Origin: Bacteroidales bacterium
GTDB taxonomy: Bacteria > Bacteroidota > Bacteroidia > Bacteroidales > Bacteroidaceae
Assembly (NCBI GenBank): GCA_015654535.1
Contig: JAATGU010000022.1
Span: 1 to 34,555, forward strand
Direction: 5' to 3'
Length of the DNA stretch: 34,555 nt
In this document: piece after piece, positions 7,654 to 16,963 of the stretch
How the letters are laid out: every line of letters begins with the position of its first letter
Numbering within the stretch: position 1 is the first letter of the stretch
Notes under the pieces: generated by a model
What the model saw: only the letters and a program-made list of their open reading frames with translations
The model's database searches: none
Told to the model about the DNA's origin: nothing
Program-made: the position numbers and the translations under genes

Positions 7654-8799
7654 ATGAAAATAGTATATATATATTCAGCACTAAACACCGTAGGAGGTGC
7701 AGACCGCATTATCACAGAAAAGGCAAACTATTTAGCTGATAAATGTAGCTATGAAATATATATTATTACTGCACATCAAAATGGAAAGCCACTATTTTTT
7801 CCTCTTTCAAAAAAAGTCCAACATATAGACTTGGGAGTTGACTTTAATAAACAATATAATCACTCTTTTTTTGTAAGAGGATGGATTTATTTTAAGCTAT
7901 TACGTATATACAAGAAAAAACTCACAAAGACCTTGCTATCCATACATCCGGATTTCACCATTACAACGATTAGTAGGGACATTGACTTTCTGACAAACAT
8001 AAAAGACGGAAGCCTAAAAATAGCAGAAGCGCACAATGCAAAGCCCTTTTTACGCAATTTACATTTAATGCAGCAACGTAGTATTCCATATCAAATAGTC
8101 GGAAAAATGTGGACTAAAAAAATGGAAAAGGCAATTAGCCATTTTTCCGCTTTAGTTGTTCTGACAGAAAGAGATGCTAATGATTGGGAGAAAATCATCA
8201 AAGCTACTGTAATACCCAATTCCGTTGCTTTTTATCCAGAGCAAACCAGCATGTGTGAAAATAAATATATAATTAGTGTAGGACGTTTATCGGAACAGAA
8301 AGGTTACGATTTACTTATAAAAGCATGGGAGCAAATCGCTTCTAAATATCCTGATTGGAAATTAATTATTTATGGAGAAGGAGAAGAACACGATATATTA
8401 AATAAAGAAATAGAAAAACGTCATTTACAAAATAGTTTTATAATTAAAAAACCTGTACAAAATATTATAGATAAATATCTTGAAAGTTCATTTTATGTGT
8501 TAAGCTCTCGTTTTGAAGGTTTTGGTTTAGTCTTGATTGAAGCCATGGCATGTGGGCTTCCCTGCATTGCATTTAATTGTCCCAACGGACCTGCTGATAT
8601 TATTAAAGATGGAGTTGATGGAATGCTCACAGAAAATGGTAGTATAGAAGGCCTGGCAAAAGCAATGGAACTTTTAATTGATTCTCCTAGTACTAGACAA
8701 GAGATGGGTAAAATGGCACGGCAAAATGTACTACGTTATACACCTGATATAATTATGCAAAAATGGGTGTCACTTTTCGAAATATTAAAAAAATCATGA
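7654..8799 (+). CDS. GT4 family glycosyltransferase
   Basis: A 381-residue GT-B enzyme. It opens with MKIVYIYSALNTVGGADRI, where the glycine pair is the acceptor-side loop of GT4 enzymes. The donor half contains ISVGRLSEQKGYDLLIKAW, IYGEGEE and SSRFEGFGLVLIEAMACGLP, the last carrying the E-x7-E motif, then a CPNGPADIIKDGVDG loop. An upstream TTG at 7630 is in frame but lies inside the -7 element, so the ATG at 7654 is chosen. The gene's last codons overlap the next start as ATGA. Its donor half is strikingly similar to that of the gene at 9,916, suggesting a duplicated pair (family of GalNAc/Gal-type transferases, not more precisely assignable). Confidence 0.9.
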   Translation: MKIVYIYSALNTVGGADRIITEKANYLADKCSYEIYIITAHQNGKPLFFPLSKKVQHIDLGVDFNKQYNHSFFVRGWIYFKLLRIYKKKLTKTLLSIHPDFTITTISRDIDFLTNIKDGSLKIAEAHNAKPFLRNLHLMQQRSIPYQIVGKMWTKKMEKAISHFSALVVLTERDANDWEKIIKATVIPNSVAFYPEQTSMCENKYIISVGRLSEQKGYDLLIKAWEQIASKYPDWKLIIYGEGEEHDILNKEIEKRHLQNSFIIKKPVQNIIDKYLESSFYVLSSRFEGFGLVLIEAMACGLPCIAFNCPNGPADIIKDGVDGMLTENGSIEGLAKAMELLIDSPSTRQEMGKMARQNVLRYTPDIIMQKWVSLFEILKKS

Positions 8800-9923
8800 A
8801 AATACTTTTTTTAATATTTCATGGATTTTCTGAGTATAGTGGTATCAGCAAAAAAATACACTATCAGGTTAACGGACTTAAAGAAGCCGGACACAAAGTG
8901 GATTTATGTTATTATACGGTAGGCCCCAACGGACATCGGCTGCGAATGATTAACGAAGATATAATAGAGGATTACGGATGCGGAAAGTTATCTCCTATTA
9001 AAAAACGTATTTGTTATGAAACAATTAGTCAGTATATAATTAGTCAAAAAATACAATTGGTTTATATGCGTTCAGATCACAATGCAAATCCATTTACAAT
9101 TCATTTTTTGCATAAAATAAAAAGACATGGAGTAATAGTAGTTATGGAAATCCCAACTTATCCTTATGATCAAGAATACAAAGGCTTTCCACTACAATCT
9201 CAAATAGAACTACGGACAGATCAATGTTTCCGTAAATATCTGGCGAAGCAGCTATTCCGTATCAGTACTTTCTCTGATTATGACACCATATTCGGAGCTA
9301 AAACAATAAAAATTTCTAACGGCATAGACTTTAGTCAGATAAAATTAAAAACAGAACAAAGGGAACCGTCCTCTCCTTTTCATTTAATTGGAGTAGCAGA
9401 GGTTCACTACTGGCACGGTTTTGATCGGGTTATGAAAGGAATTGGTGAATATTATCAACATTCTCACGATCGAGAAGTCTATTTTCACGTGGTAGGTGGA
9501 GTTGGATCTTCTGAAATGTCCATTTTTGAGTCTATTATTCAGGAATATAAAATTAAGAAGTACATTATTTTTCATGGACAATTATTTGGTGATAAGTTAG
9601 ACGAAGTATTTGAACAAGCAAATTTCGGTATTGCCAGTCTGGCTCGTCACAGGAGCCATATAACTAATATAAAAACACTAAAAAACCGGGAATACGCAGC
9701 TCGTGGAATTCCTTTTATTTACTCTGAAATTGATTCTGATTTTGAGAATAAACCATACATTTTAAAAGCTCTGGCAGATGAATCTACGATTAATATTTCA
9801 GAAATTATTTCGTTCTATGAAAAATGCAATTATACCCCTTATGAAATTAGAAATTCCATAGAGAATTTATCATGGGTAAATCAAATGCAAAAAGTGGTAG
9901 ATGAAGTTTTAAGAAATGAATAA
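8796..9923 (+). CDS. Divergent GT4-like glycosyltransferase
   Basis: A 375-residue protein beginning MKILFLIFHGFSEYSGISKK, a GT-B-type first strand and loop. A central segment, HLIGVAEVHYWHGFDRVMKG, starts the donor domain, and FHGQLFGDKLDEVFEQANFG is the usual strand-helix after it. The usual E-x7-E signature is blurred (LKNREYAARGIPFIYSEID), so this is a distant member, and the donor may be unusual. The ATG at 8796 is chosen because it overlaps the previous stop as ATGA; the in-frame start at 8763 lies inside the preceding gene. It sits between the two duplicated GT4 genes and overlaps the next by eight bases. Confidence 0.8.
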   Translation: MKILFLIFHGFSEYSGISKKIHYQVNGLKEAGHKVDLCYYTVGPNGHRLRMINEDIIEDYGCGKLSPIKKRICYETISQYIISQKIQLVYMRSDHNANPFTIHFLHKIKRHGVIVVMEIPTYPYDQEYKGFPLQSQIELRTDQCFRKYLAKQLFRISTFSDYDTIFGAKTIKISNGIDFSQIKLKTEQREPSSPFHLIGVAEVHYWHGFDRVMKGIGEYYQHSHDREVYFHVVGGVGSSEMSIFESIIQEYKIKKYIIFHGQLFGDKLDEVFEQANFGIASLARHRSHITNIKTLKNREYAARGIPFIYSEIDSDFENKPYILKALADESTINISEIISFYEKCNYTPYEIRNSIENLSWVNQMQKVVDEVLRNE

Positions 9924-11079
9924 TATGGAAAAAAGAAAAATAGCCTATTGTTTACCTTCACTGTATATTTCTGGTGGTATAGAAAGAGTACTGACTATAA
10001 AAGCTAATTACTTTGCAAATATTTTTGGATATGATATTTATATTATTCTGACAGATGGCAAAGATAGACAGTCCTATTACTCATTATCACCCCAAATACA
10101 TGTAATAAACCTGGATATAAATTTCGAAGAACTATGGGATAAGCCATTACTGCGAAAAGCACAAATATATTTAAATAAACAAAGAATCTATAAAGAGAAA
10201 CTAACAGAGTGCCTGCTTCAGATAAAGCCTGATATTACTGTATCTATGTTACGCCGAGAAATTAATTTTATTAATTCTATACAGGATGGAAGCATAAAAA
10301 TTGGCGAAATACATGTGAATAGAGATAACTTTCGTGATTTTAAAGAAGAAGAAACACTAAAATTCATAAAAAAAATCGTAGAAAAATTATGGATGATGCA
10401 ACTATTAAGAAAGCTTCGTAAATTGAATAAATTCATAACTTTGAGCTATGAAGATAAAGCAAAATGGGTGGAACTAAATAATATGGAAGTTATTAATAAC
10501 CCGCTCCCTTTCTTTCCTGATAAAAAATCGGATTGTAGTAATAAAGAAGTGATCGCTGTAGGCAGATATGTTTATCAGAAAGGATTTGATTTATTAATTA
10601 AAACATGGAGAATCATCTCAAAAAAGTATCCTGATTGGATTTTAAGAATATATGGAGAGGGAGATAATAAAAAATATTCAGATCAATTAAAAAAAATGGA
10701 TATTCAACAATCATGCTTTTTAGAATCAGCAGTTTCCAATATTATAGATAAATATTGTGAAAGTTCTATTTTTGTTCTAAGCTCGCGATATGAAGGTTTT
10801 GGAATGGTAATTACAGAAGCTATGTCCTGTGGAGTGCCACCAGTTTCTTTTGCATGTCCGTGCGGTCCAAGAGATATAATAAAAGATGGAATTGACGGTT
10901 TATTAGTTGAAAATGGTAATATTCAGGAACTAGCTAATAAAATCTGCTATCTTATAGAACATGAAGATATTAGAAAAGAAATGGGAAAACAAGCAAGAAT
11001 AAATGTAGAACGTTTTAAAATAGAGAATATCGCACTACAATGGAAAGAACTTTTTGATTCACTATTAGATTCGAAATAA
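9916..11079 (+). CDS. GT4 family glycosyltransferase (second copy of a pair)
   Basis: A 387-residue GT-B enzyme with KIAYCLPSLYISGGIERVL at the N-terminus and, in the donor half, AVGRYVYQKGFDLLIKTW, IYGEGDN, SSRYEGFGMVITEAMSCG and CPCGPRDIIKDGIDGLL. Nearly every block has its counterpart in the gene at 7,654. The first ATG (9916) overlaps the stop of the preceding gene as ATGAATAA; the ATG at 9925 is an equally possible start. It ends the short operon begun at 7,654. A separate -7 element follows before the next gene. Confidence 0.9.
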   Translation: MNNMEKRKIAYCLPSLYISGGIERVLTIKANYFANIFGYDIYIILTDGKDRQSYYSLSPQIHVINLDINFEELWDKPLLRKAQIYLNKQRIYKEKLTECLLQIKPDITVSMLRREINFINSIQDGSIKIGEIHVNRDNFRDFKEEETLKFIKKIVEKLWMMQLLRKLRKLNKFITLSYEDKAKWVELNNMEVINNPLPFFPDKKSDCSNKEVIAVGRYVYQKGFDLLIKTWRIISKKYPDWILRIYGEGDNKKYSDQLKKMDIQQSCFLESAVSNIIDKYCESSIFVLSSRYEGFGMVITEAMSCGVPPVSFACPCGPRDIIKDGIDGLLVENGNIQELANKICYLIEHEDIRKEMGKQARINVERFKIENIALQWKELFDSLLDSK

Positions 11080-11085
11080 AAATCT

Positions 11086-11093
11086 TATTTTTG
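11086..11093 (+). promoter_or_regulatory. Possible -7 element before the GT2 gene at 11,113
   Basis: TATTTTTG at 11086-11093 fits TAnnTTTG and lies 20 bases before the ATG at 11113. There is no spaced TTTG upstream, so it is only a weak candidate and the gene may instead be read through from 7,654. Confidence 0.3.
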
Positions 11094-11112
11094 AAAATAA
11101 ATCTATTCTATC

Positions 11113-11967
11113 ATGAGTTGGTATTCAAACTATTTATCAATTTTCGAAAAGCCACTGGATGAAATACCAGAGGCTACCATCAAAGAGATTCAATATAAAC
11201 TCAAATTAAAGGAGCACGACAATCCTTTGGTTTCAGTGATAGCTATTGCTCATAATGAAGAAAATCACATATTAAGTTGTCTATGGTCATTAAGCGAAAA
11301 CAAATGCGATTATCCCATCGAAATAATTGTAGTAAACAATAATTCTACCGACCATACCACTGACGTTTTAAATCTTTCGGGAGTAAAATGGTTGGATGAA
11401 CCTCAAAAAGGGCCGGGGTATGCGCGCCAATGTGGATTAGATCATGCCCGGGGAAAGTATCATATTTGCATTGATGCCGACACACTTTACCCTCCATATT
11501 ACATTCAGACATTTGTAAATCATTTGAAAAAAGAGGGCGTATCTTGTGCCTTTTCTTTATGGAGTTTCATGCCGGATGAACAACATTCGAGAATCGGATT
11601 ATTCTTCTATGAACTTTTAAGAGACTGCTATTTAAAACTTCAATCCATCAAGCGTCCTGAATTATGTGTTCGAGGTATGGTCTTTGGATTTAATACAGAA
11701 ATGGGACGTAAAATAGGATTCAGAACAGACATTATCCGTGGAGAGGATGGCTCACTGGCTTTAGCTTTAAAGAAACAGGGTAAATTAGTTTTTATTATTG
11801 ATAGAAAGGCCCGGGCTTTAACTAGTAATGGGACATTGAATGCTGACGGTTCTTTTTTTAAAAGCTTTATTAAAAGATTAACAAAAGCAACTAAAAGTTT
11901 TAAAGCCCTTTATAAAAAGGCATCCAAGTATGACTATAAAGACGAAGATTCGAATTTAATAAAATAA
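11113..11967 (+). CDS. GT2 family glycosyltransferase
   Basis: A 284-residue GT-A enzyme. VSVIAIAHNEENHI starts at about 40, NNNSTD at 75-80 is the nucleotide loop and DADT at 121-124 the metal-binding DxD. A later FRTDIIRGEDGSLALALKKQ segment carries the ED catalytic-region motif. About 40 residues precede the fold, unusual but not rare. There is no membrane segment. It is the last gene in the strongly AT-rich block; the next gene starts eight bases after its stop but has clearly different base composition. Donor sugar is unknown. Confidence 0.88.
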   Translation: MSWYSNYLSIFEKPLDEIPEATIKEIQYKLKLKEHDNPLVSVIAIAHNEENHILSCLWSLSENKCDYPIEIIVVNNNSTDHTTDVLNLSGVKWLDEPQKGPGYARQCGLDHARGKYHICIDADTLYPPYYIQTFVNHLKKEGVSCAFSLWSFMPDEQHSRIGLFFYELLRDCYLKLQSIKRPELCVRGMVFGFNTEMGRKIGFRTDIIRGEDGSLALALKKQGKLVFIIDRKARALTSNGTLNADGSFFKSFIKRLTKATKSFKALYKKASKYDYKDEDSNLIK

Positions 11968-11974
11968 GCGCTCA

Positions 11975-13153
11975 ATGAAAACCATCGAAACTCTTTTCTG
12001 GACTTGTCTGATTGTGGTATTCTACACCTACCTGGGATATGGCATTGTGCTATATTTGATGGTGAAGGTGAAGGAGGCATTCGGAAAGCCGAGATCAAAG
12101 ATTCTATTGGGTGAATTGCCTGAGGTGACGCTCTTCATCACTGCTTACAACGAGGAAACAGTGGTGAAGGAAAAAATGGCAAACTGCGAAGCGTTGGATT
12201 ATCCTGAAAGAAAGCTAAAAATAGTATGGGTGACGGATGGAAGTAATGATGGCACCAATGAGTTGTTAAAGGCTTATCCAAGGGTGAGGATTATTTATCA
12301 ACCTGAACGGCAGGGAAAAACGGCTGCGCTAAACCGGGGGATGGAGTATGTGATGTCTCCCATCGTGGTGTTCACGGATGCGAACACCATGATTAACAGA
12401 GAAGCTATTCGGGAAATTGTAAGGGAATTTACGGATAAAAATGTAGGATGTGTGGCGGGAGAGAAGCGGATTGCGTGTAAGGAAAAGGATGGAGCCGCGG
12501 GGGGTGGTGAAGGTCTTTACTGGAAGTATGAATCGGCTTTGAAGTCGCTGGACTCTCGGCTATATAGCGCTGTAGGAGCAGCTGGGGAATTATTTGCTAT
12601 CCGCTTGGGGTTATTTGAATCTATGGAAAAGAATACGTTACTGGATGATTTTATTTTGTCACTCCGAATTGCCCAAAAGGGTTATAAAATAGCTTATTGT
12701 GACAGGGCTTATGCGATAGAATGTGCCTCTGACAATATGAAGGAGGAGGAAAAAAGAAAAGTACGCATTGCCGCGGGTGGCTTACAATCGATTTGGAGAC
12801 TACGTTCTTTACTAAATATTTTCCGCTACAGGATGCTATGTTTTCAGTATATATCGCATCGGGTATTGAGGTGGTCCGTGACTCCTCTATGCTTATTTCT
12901 GATGCTTCCGTTAAACATTATTCTTGTAATGGCTTACGGAGACGGGCTGTACTTAATTTTTCTTATTCTTCAGGGGATCTTTTATTTATCGGGAATGTGG
13001 GGGTATTATCTCTCTACCAGACAAATAAAGAATAAAGTGTTGTTCATCCCTTATTATTTCCTTTTTATGAATGTAAATGTTATTAAAGGAGCGCTTTATC
13101 TTAAAAATAAAAAAGGAAACGGGGTCTGGGAAAAAGTAAATAGAGCGTCTTAA
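11975..13153 (+). CDS. Membrane GT2 glycosyltransferase (processive-type)
   Basis: A 392-residue protein with an N-terminal membrane helix (about 8-30), a GT-A domain and two or three C-terminal membrane helices (about 300-350). VTLFITAYNEETVV and VTDGSNDGT are the nucleotide-binding motifs, TDAN at 134-137 the metal site, and LLDDFILSLRIAQKG the base region. RKVRIAAGGLQSIWR stands where synthases of the cellulose/hyaluronan/PNAG type have QxxRW, but Q and RW are spaced differently. This layout suits addition of sugars at the inner face of the membrane, perhaps repeatedly. The gene is less AT-rich than the genes before it, suggesting it belongs to the resident chromosome rather than to the variable glycan block. 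Confidence 0.88.
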   Translation: MKTIETLFWTCLIVVFYTYLGYGIVLYLMVKVKEAFGKPRSKILLGELPEVTLFITAYNEETVVKEKMANCEALDYPERKLKIVWVTDGSNDGTNELLKAYPRVRIIYQPERQGKTAALNRGMEYVMSPIVVFTDANTMINREAIREIVREFTDKNVGCVAGEKRIACKEKDGAAGGGEGLYWKYESALKSLDSRLYSAVGAAGELFAIRLGLFESMEKNTLLDDFILSLRIAQKGYKIAYCDRAYAIECASDNMKEEEKRKVRIAAGGLQSIWRLRSLLNIFRYRMLCFQYISHRVLRWSVTPLCLFLMLPLNIILVMAYGDGLYLIFLILQGIFYLSGMWGYYLSTRQIKNKVLFIPYYFLFMNVNVIKGALYLKNKKGNGVWEKVNRAS

Positions 13154-13192
13154 ATATTTTTAAGGAAAAATGTTTTTATTGCAATTTTATTG

Positions 13193-13250
13193 TACCTTTG
13201 TTAAGTTATAACTCGCTGATTAATATCGACATCTAATTTAAAGGATAAGA
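13193..13250 (+). promoter_or_regulatory. Promoter and ribosome-binding site of the PAS kinase gene
   Basis: TACCTTTG at 13193-13200 fits the -7 form. An AAAGGA at about 13240-13245 precedes the ATG at 13251 by five bases and is one of the few clear Shine-Dalgarno-like sequences in the window. A -33 TTTG is not obvious. Confidence 0.45.
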
Positions 13251-15869
13251 ATGAGAAATATTTTGCATGATCCACGTAATTCGGACAAAATATTGCAGAT
13301 GACTTCGGATACTATGTTTATCATTAACTACAGTGGTATCTGTGTAGACATTGCTATCCGTCCGAATTGTGGACTCATTGAAACGGAAGAAGAATTAATC
13401 GGTAAAAATATTTTTAACTTATTGCCTATAAAGACTCTGAAGACTTTTAAAGAAGAGTTTAATAAGGTGGTAAATGATAAAATCATTTCTACAAAAAATT
13501 ACGAACTACCTCTGAACAAAGAAATATATTTCTTTAAATGCATTATGTATCCGTATGAGGAGGGATTGGTTCTCTGTCAATATAGGGATATCACTGACAG
13601 GAGCAAGACTAAACTGCAACTGGAAAAAATGAATAATGAGTTGCAGGTCATTGAAAAGGGAGCGAAGATTGGTCAATGGACATATGACTCGAAAACTCAA
13701 ATATTCAATTACAAAGGTTACACGGGGGCAATGGCCAACAGTGATAACTATAAATCTATTTCATTAGAGGATTACTTGAAGATGATGAATAAGAATGACC
13801 AACCTGGATTTTTAGCATGGCTAAACGGTCATCTGCATCAAATGAAGACAGATACTTTTGAATACCGGATTCTGCTAGAAACTAAGACTTTTTTTATTCG
13901 ATTAAAGGTGATCAGTCGTGAAGTGAAAGGAGAAAATGTACTGATAGAAGGTTATCATCAAAACATTACGGATATTATTAAGTTAGATGAGAATTTGATG
14001 AAAATTACCAAAGCGGTGGATTATGCTTCCGAAGATATTTTTGCAATAAAACCCGACGGCACTCTTACTTTTGCAAATGAACAGTTTCGCAAGCATTATC
14101 TATTGACTCCCGATCGGGATTTATCGACTGTAAAGGTGAATGAACTTCCGGTTGATGCGGCTCTGAAAGAACGATGGATAAATATGTTTCAGGAGTTTAC
14201 TTACCTTACACAAATAATTCGATATGTTACGGTAAAGCCTTTTATACACTTGGAAAGCATCTTGGCTATTGATTTTTTCTCGTATCTGGTAAAAGATTCC
14301 GATGGAGAAGACACGATCTGGACTTTTGGAAGGGATATATCGGAACAAATCAGGTATGAAAATCAGGTTAAAGAATTGAACCAAATTATGCATACGGTAT
14401 TGGAAAATATTCCAATTGAAATTTCGGTGAAAGATACTGGCAATGATTTTAGATATATTTACCGAAATGGGATCTCATATGGCAAAAATGAACCGATTGA
14501 GAAAAATGTAATTGGAAAAACGGATTTCGATATTTACCCTGATGAGGTGGCCATCACTTACAGAAATGAAGATTTAGCGATTCAAAAAGACGGAAAGGAT
14601 ATTCAATATGTGGCCGAAAGCTCTGACAGAAAAGGACGCAAATATATTACTAATAAGCTGAAATTACTAATTAATAATAAGAATAAGCCTCCTCTGATTG
14701 TCGCGTTAAGATGGGACATCACTGAAATAAAACTAATGGAAAAGGAGCTGATCGCGGCAAAAGAAAAAGCGGAAGTGTCCGACAAACTGAAATCTGCCTT
14801 TTTAGCAAATATGAGTCATGAAATTCGTACTCCGCTAAATGCAATCGTTGGTTTTTCGAGGGTGATTGCCGATACGCAGAATGCTGAAGAGAGAATGGAT
14901 TATTATAATATTGTAGAGGCAAACAATGCCCGATTGTTGCAACTGATTAATGAGATTCTGGATTTATCGAGAATTGAATCGGGGATGATGGAATTTACAG
15001 AGGCACCCATTAATCTCAACGTGATGTGCCAGGAAGTTTATGATATGCACCGATTCCGCTGTTCGAAGGATGTACAGCTTATTTTTGTGGATTCGGATCC
15101 TAATTTATGGATCTACAGTGATAAAAACAGACTTATTCAGGTTTTTTCCAACTTAATAGGAAATGCGATAAAATTTACGGAGAAAGGAAATATCTCATTT
15201 GGGTATCGACTTAATAATAAGATGATAGAGTGCTTTGTAAAAGATACTGGCATGGGCATTGCTAATGATAAGATTGAGAATGTGTTTGACCGTTTCACTA
15301 AATTAGATAGTTTTGCTCAAGGAACAGGGTTGGGGCTCTCAATCTGCAAATCTATTGTGGAGAGACTGAAGGGAACTATTAAAGTTGAATCGAAGATGGG
15401 AGACGGCACCACTTTCACATTTACCCATCCATACGTTTCGCTCAATAATGAAACTCTCCAAATCAAAGCAGCTGAAGAAAACGAAACGACTGAAGATACG
15501 GAACTTCCTGTAAAAAAGGATCGCGTGATTCTCGTTGCTGAAGATAATGAGAGTAATTTCAAGTTACTGAATGTAATGATTGGGAAATGCTATACACTGA
15601 TTCATGCAAACGATGGAGTGGAAGTGATTTCCTTATTTGAGAAACATCATCCGGACTTAATTTTGATGGATATAAAAATGCCAAATATGGATGGTCTGAA
15701 TGCTACTCGTATTATTCGGGAAGTATCTCCGGACATTCCTATTATCGCCTTAAGTGCATACGCTTATGAAGAAGACCGGAAAGTGGCTTTTGAAAGCGGA
15801 TGCAATGAGTTTATTGCCAAACCTATTTCAAAGGATATTTTAATTAAAACGTTGAAAAAATATTTGTAA
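13251..15869 (+). CDS. Soluble hybrid histidine kinase with four PAS modules
   Basis: An 872-residue kinase without signal peptide or membrane helix. Four PAS-type modules lie at about 15-115, 130-245, 250-375 and 385-505, each closing with a DIT/DIS motif (YRDITD, HQNITD, GRDISE, RWDITE). The HisKA domain carries the phosphoacceptor H523 in MSHEIRTPLNAIVGF. The HATPase domain shows N638 in SNLIGNAIKFT, DTGMGI and GTGLGL. A C-terminal receiver domain has the acidic DN pair after VAE and the phosphorylated D807 in LMDIKMP. There is no output DNA-binding domain, so the signal must pass to a separate partner, or the receiver acts as a phosphate sink. Three bases separate it from the next gene. 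The ligand is unknown. Confidence 0.93.
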   Translation: MRNILHDPRNSDKILQMTSDTMFIINYSGICVDIAIRPNCGLIETEEELIGKNIFNLLPIKTLKTFKEEFNKVVNDKIISTKNYELPLNKEIYFFKCIMYPYEEGLVLCQYRDITDRSKTKLQLEKMNNELQVIEKGAKIGQWTYDSKTQIFNYKGYTGAMANSDNYKSISLEDYLKMMNKNDQPGFLAWLNGHLHQMKTDTFEYRILLETKTFFIRLKVISREVKGENVLIEGYHQNITDIIKLDENLMKITKAVDYASEDIFAIKPDGTLTFANEQFRKHYLLTPDRDLSTVKVNELPVDAALKERWINMFQEFTYLTQIIRYVTVKPFIHLESILAIDFFSYLVKDSDGEDTIWTFGRDISEQIRYENQVKELNQIMHTVLENIPIEISVKDTGNDFRYIYRNGISYGKNEPIEKNVIGKTDFDIYPDEVAITYRNEDLAIQKDGKDIQYVAESSDRKGRKYITNKLKLLINNKNKPPLIVALRWDITEIKLMEKELIAAKEKAEVSDKLKSAFLANMSHEIRTPLNAIVGFSRVIADTQNAEERMDYYNIVEANNARLLQLINEILDLSRIESGMMEFTEAPINLNVMCQEVYDMHRFRCSKDVQLIFVDSDPNLWIYSDKNRLIQVFSNLIGNAIKFTEKGNISFGYRLNNKMIECFVKDTGMGIANDKIENVFDRFTKLDSFAQGTGLGLSICKSIVERLKGTIKVESKMGDGTTFTFTHPYVSLNNETLQIKAAEENETTEDTELPVKKDRVILVAEDNESNFKLLNVMIGKCYTLIHANDGVEVISLFEKHHPDLILMDIKMPNMDGLNATRIIREVSPDIPIIALSAYAYEEDRKVAFESGCNEFIAKPISKDILIKTLKKYL

Positions 15870-15872
15870 GCA

Positions 15873-16958
15873 ATGGGTAAAAAAGCAACTATGTTATATT
15901 TTTATGTCCTATTTGTCTTTTTTACTTTTGCATTGGCTATATTCACTATTATTGTAGGAATGGGATCTCATAACAATCCAAATAAAGGGGAAATATTACC
16001 GCTCCTTGGTTTTCTATTGCCTGCCTTATTGACTCTGAATTTTATCATTCTGCTTTACTGGGCCATCCGATGGAAAATGTGGGTATGGATTCCTTTAATT
16101 GCTATTTTGGCCAACCATGAATATATCTGTAGTATGTATCAGCTTTCCTTTAAAAAACCGCAACCTATATCTAATCAACAATTAATCAGAATAGCAAGCT
16201 ATAATGTAGAAAGTTTTCACGGAGATCCTTCCATCTATTCCGTTGGAGAGGTGGCTCAATTAATGAAGGAAAAACGGGTAGATGTGGTCTGCTTACAGGA
16301 GGTGGCTGAAAGTTCATCTTTTGAGATGGATAGCATTTACAAGGTATTCAAGGATTTTCCATATGTTCGTATACACAAAAACAAGAGCGCAGGTTTTAAT
16401 TTAGCGGTGTTTAGTAAGTTCCCAATAGATAATAACACAAACATTCCATTCCTTTCTTCGGATAACAGTGCTATGTGGGTGGATATTAGAATCGGCCATA
16501 CGCCAGTGCGGGTTTTCAATTGTCATTTACAAACCACAAACTTTAACCAGACAAAAGGATTGCTTTACAAAGTAACCACAGCCGGATATTATGAATCGAA
16601 AAAATACGCGGTAAAAAAGATTTTGGGCAAAATAACAGAAAATGCTAAAATCAGGGCGAATCAGGCGGACATACTACACCAAATGATTGATACAACCAAG
16701 CATGCAATCCTAGTGTGCGGGGATTTTAATGACACTCCTTTGTCTTATACCTATTATAGAATGAAGGGAGATTTGCTAGATGGATTTCAAAGTGCGGGTT
16801 CGGGCTTTGGATTTACGTTCCGATATCTCCACAGATTTTTGCGCATTGATTACATCTTTCATTCAAAAGAGTTATCGGGCAGAGAATATAACTCCCCTTC
16901 CATTGATTTTAGTGACCATAATCCTGTGATTATGGAATTATCAATAAAAGAGAAGTGA
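15873..16958 (+). CDS. Membrane-anchored endonuclease/exonuclease/phosphatase family protein
   Basis: A 361-residue protein with two or three N-terminal membrane helices (about 5-30, 40-62, 68-88) followed by an EEP (exonuclease III/DNase I/synaptojanin-like) domain. Motifs are IRIASYNVESF, VVCLQEV with the metal-binding Glu, CGDFNDTP with the catalytic Asp/Asn, and SDHNPVIMEL with the closing Asp-His pair. All key residues are present, so the enzyme should be active on a phosphodiester or phosphomonoester outside the cytoplasmic membrane. Bacteroides carry many such proteins of unknown substrate. It lies three bases after the PAS kinase and almost certainly shares its transcript, which suggests a membrane-linked role in the same response. 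Confidence 0.88.
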   Translation: MGKKATMLYFYVLFVFFTFALAIFTIIVGMGSHNNPNKGEILPLLGFLLPALLTLNFIILLYWAIRWKMWVWIPLIAILANHEYICSMYQLSFKKPQPISNQQLIRIASYNVESFHGDPSIYSVGEVAQLMKEKRVDVVCLQEVAESSSFEMDSIYKVFKDFPYVRIHKNKSAGFNLAVFSKFPIDNNTNIPFLSSDNSAMWVDIRIGHTPVRVFNCHLQTTNFNQTKGLLYKVTTAGYYESKKYAVKKILGKITENAKIRANQADILHQMIDTTKHAILVCGDFNDTPLSYTYYRMKGDLLDGFQSAGSGFGFTFRYLHRFLRIDYIFHSKELSGREYNSPSIDFSDHNPVIMELSIKEK

Positions 16959-16963
16959 TTATT

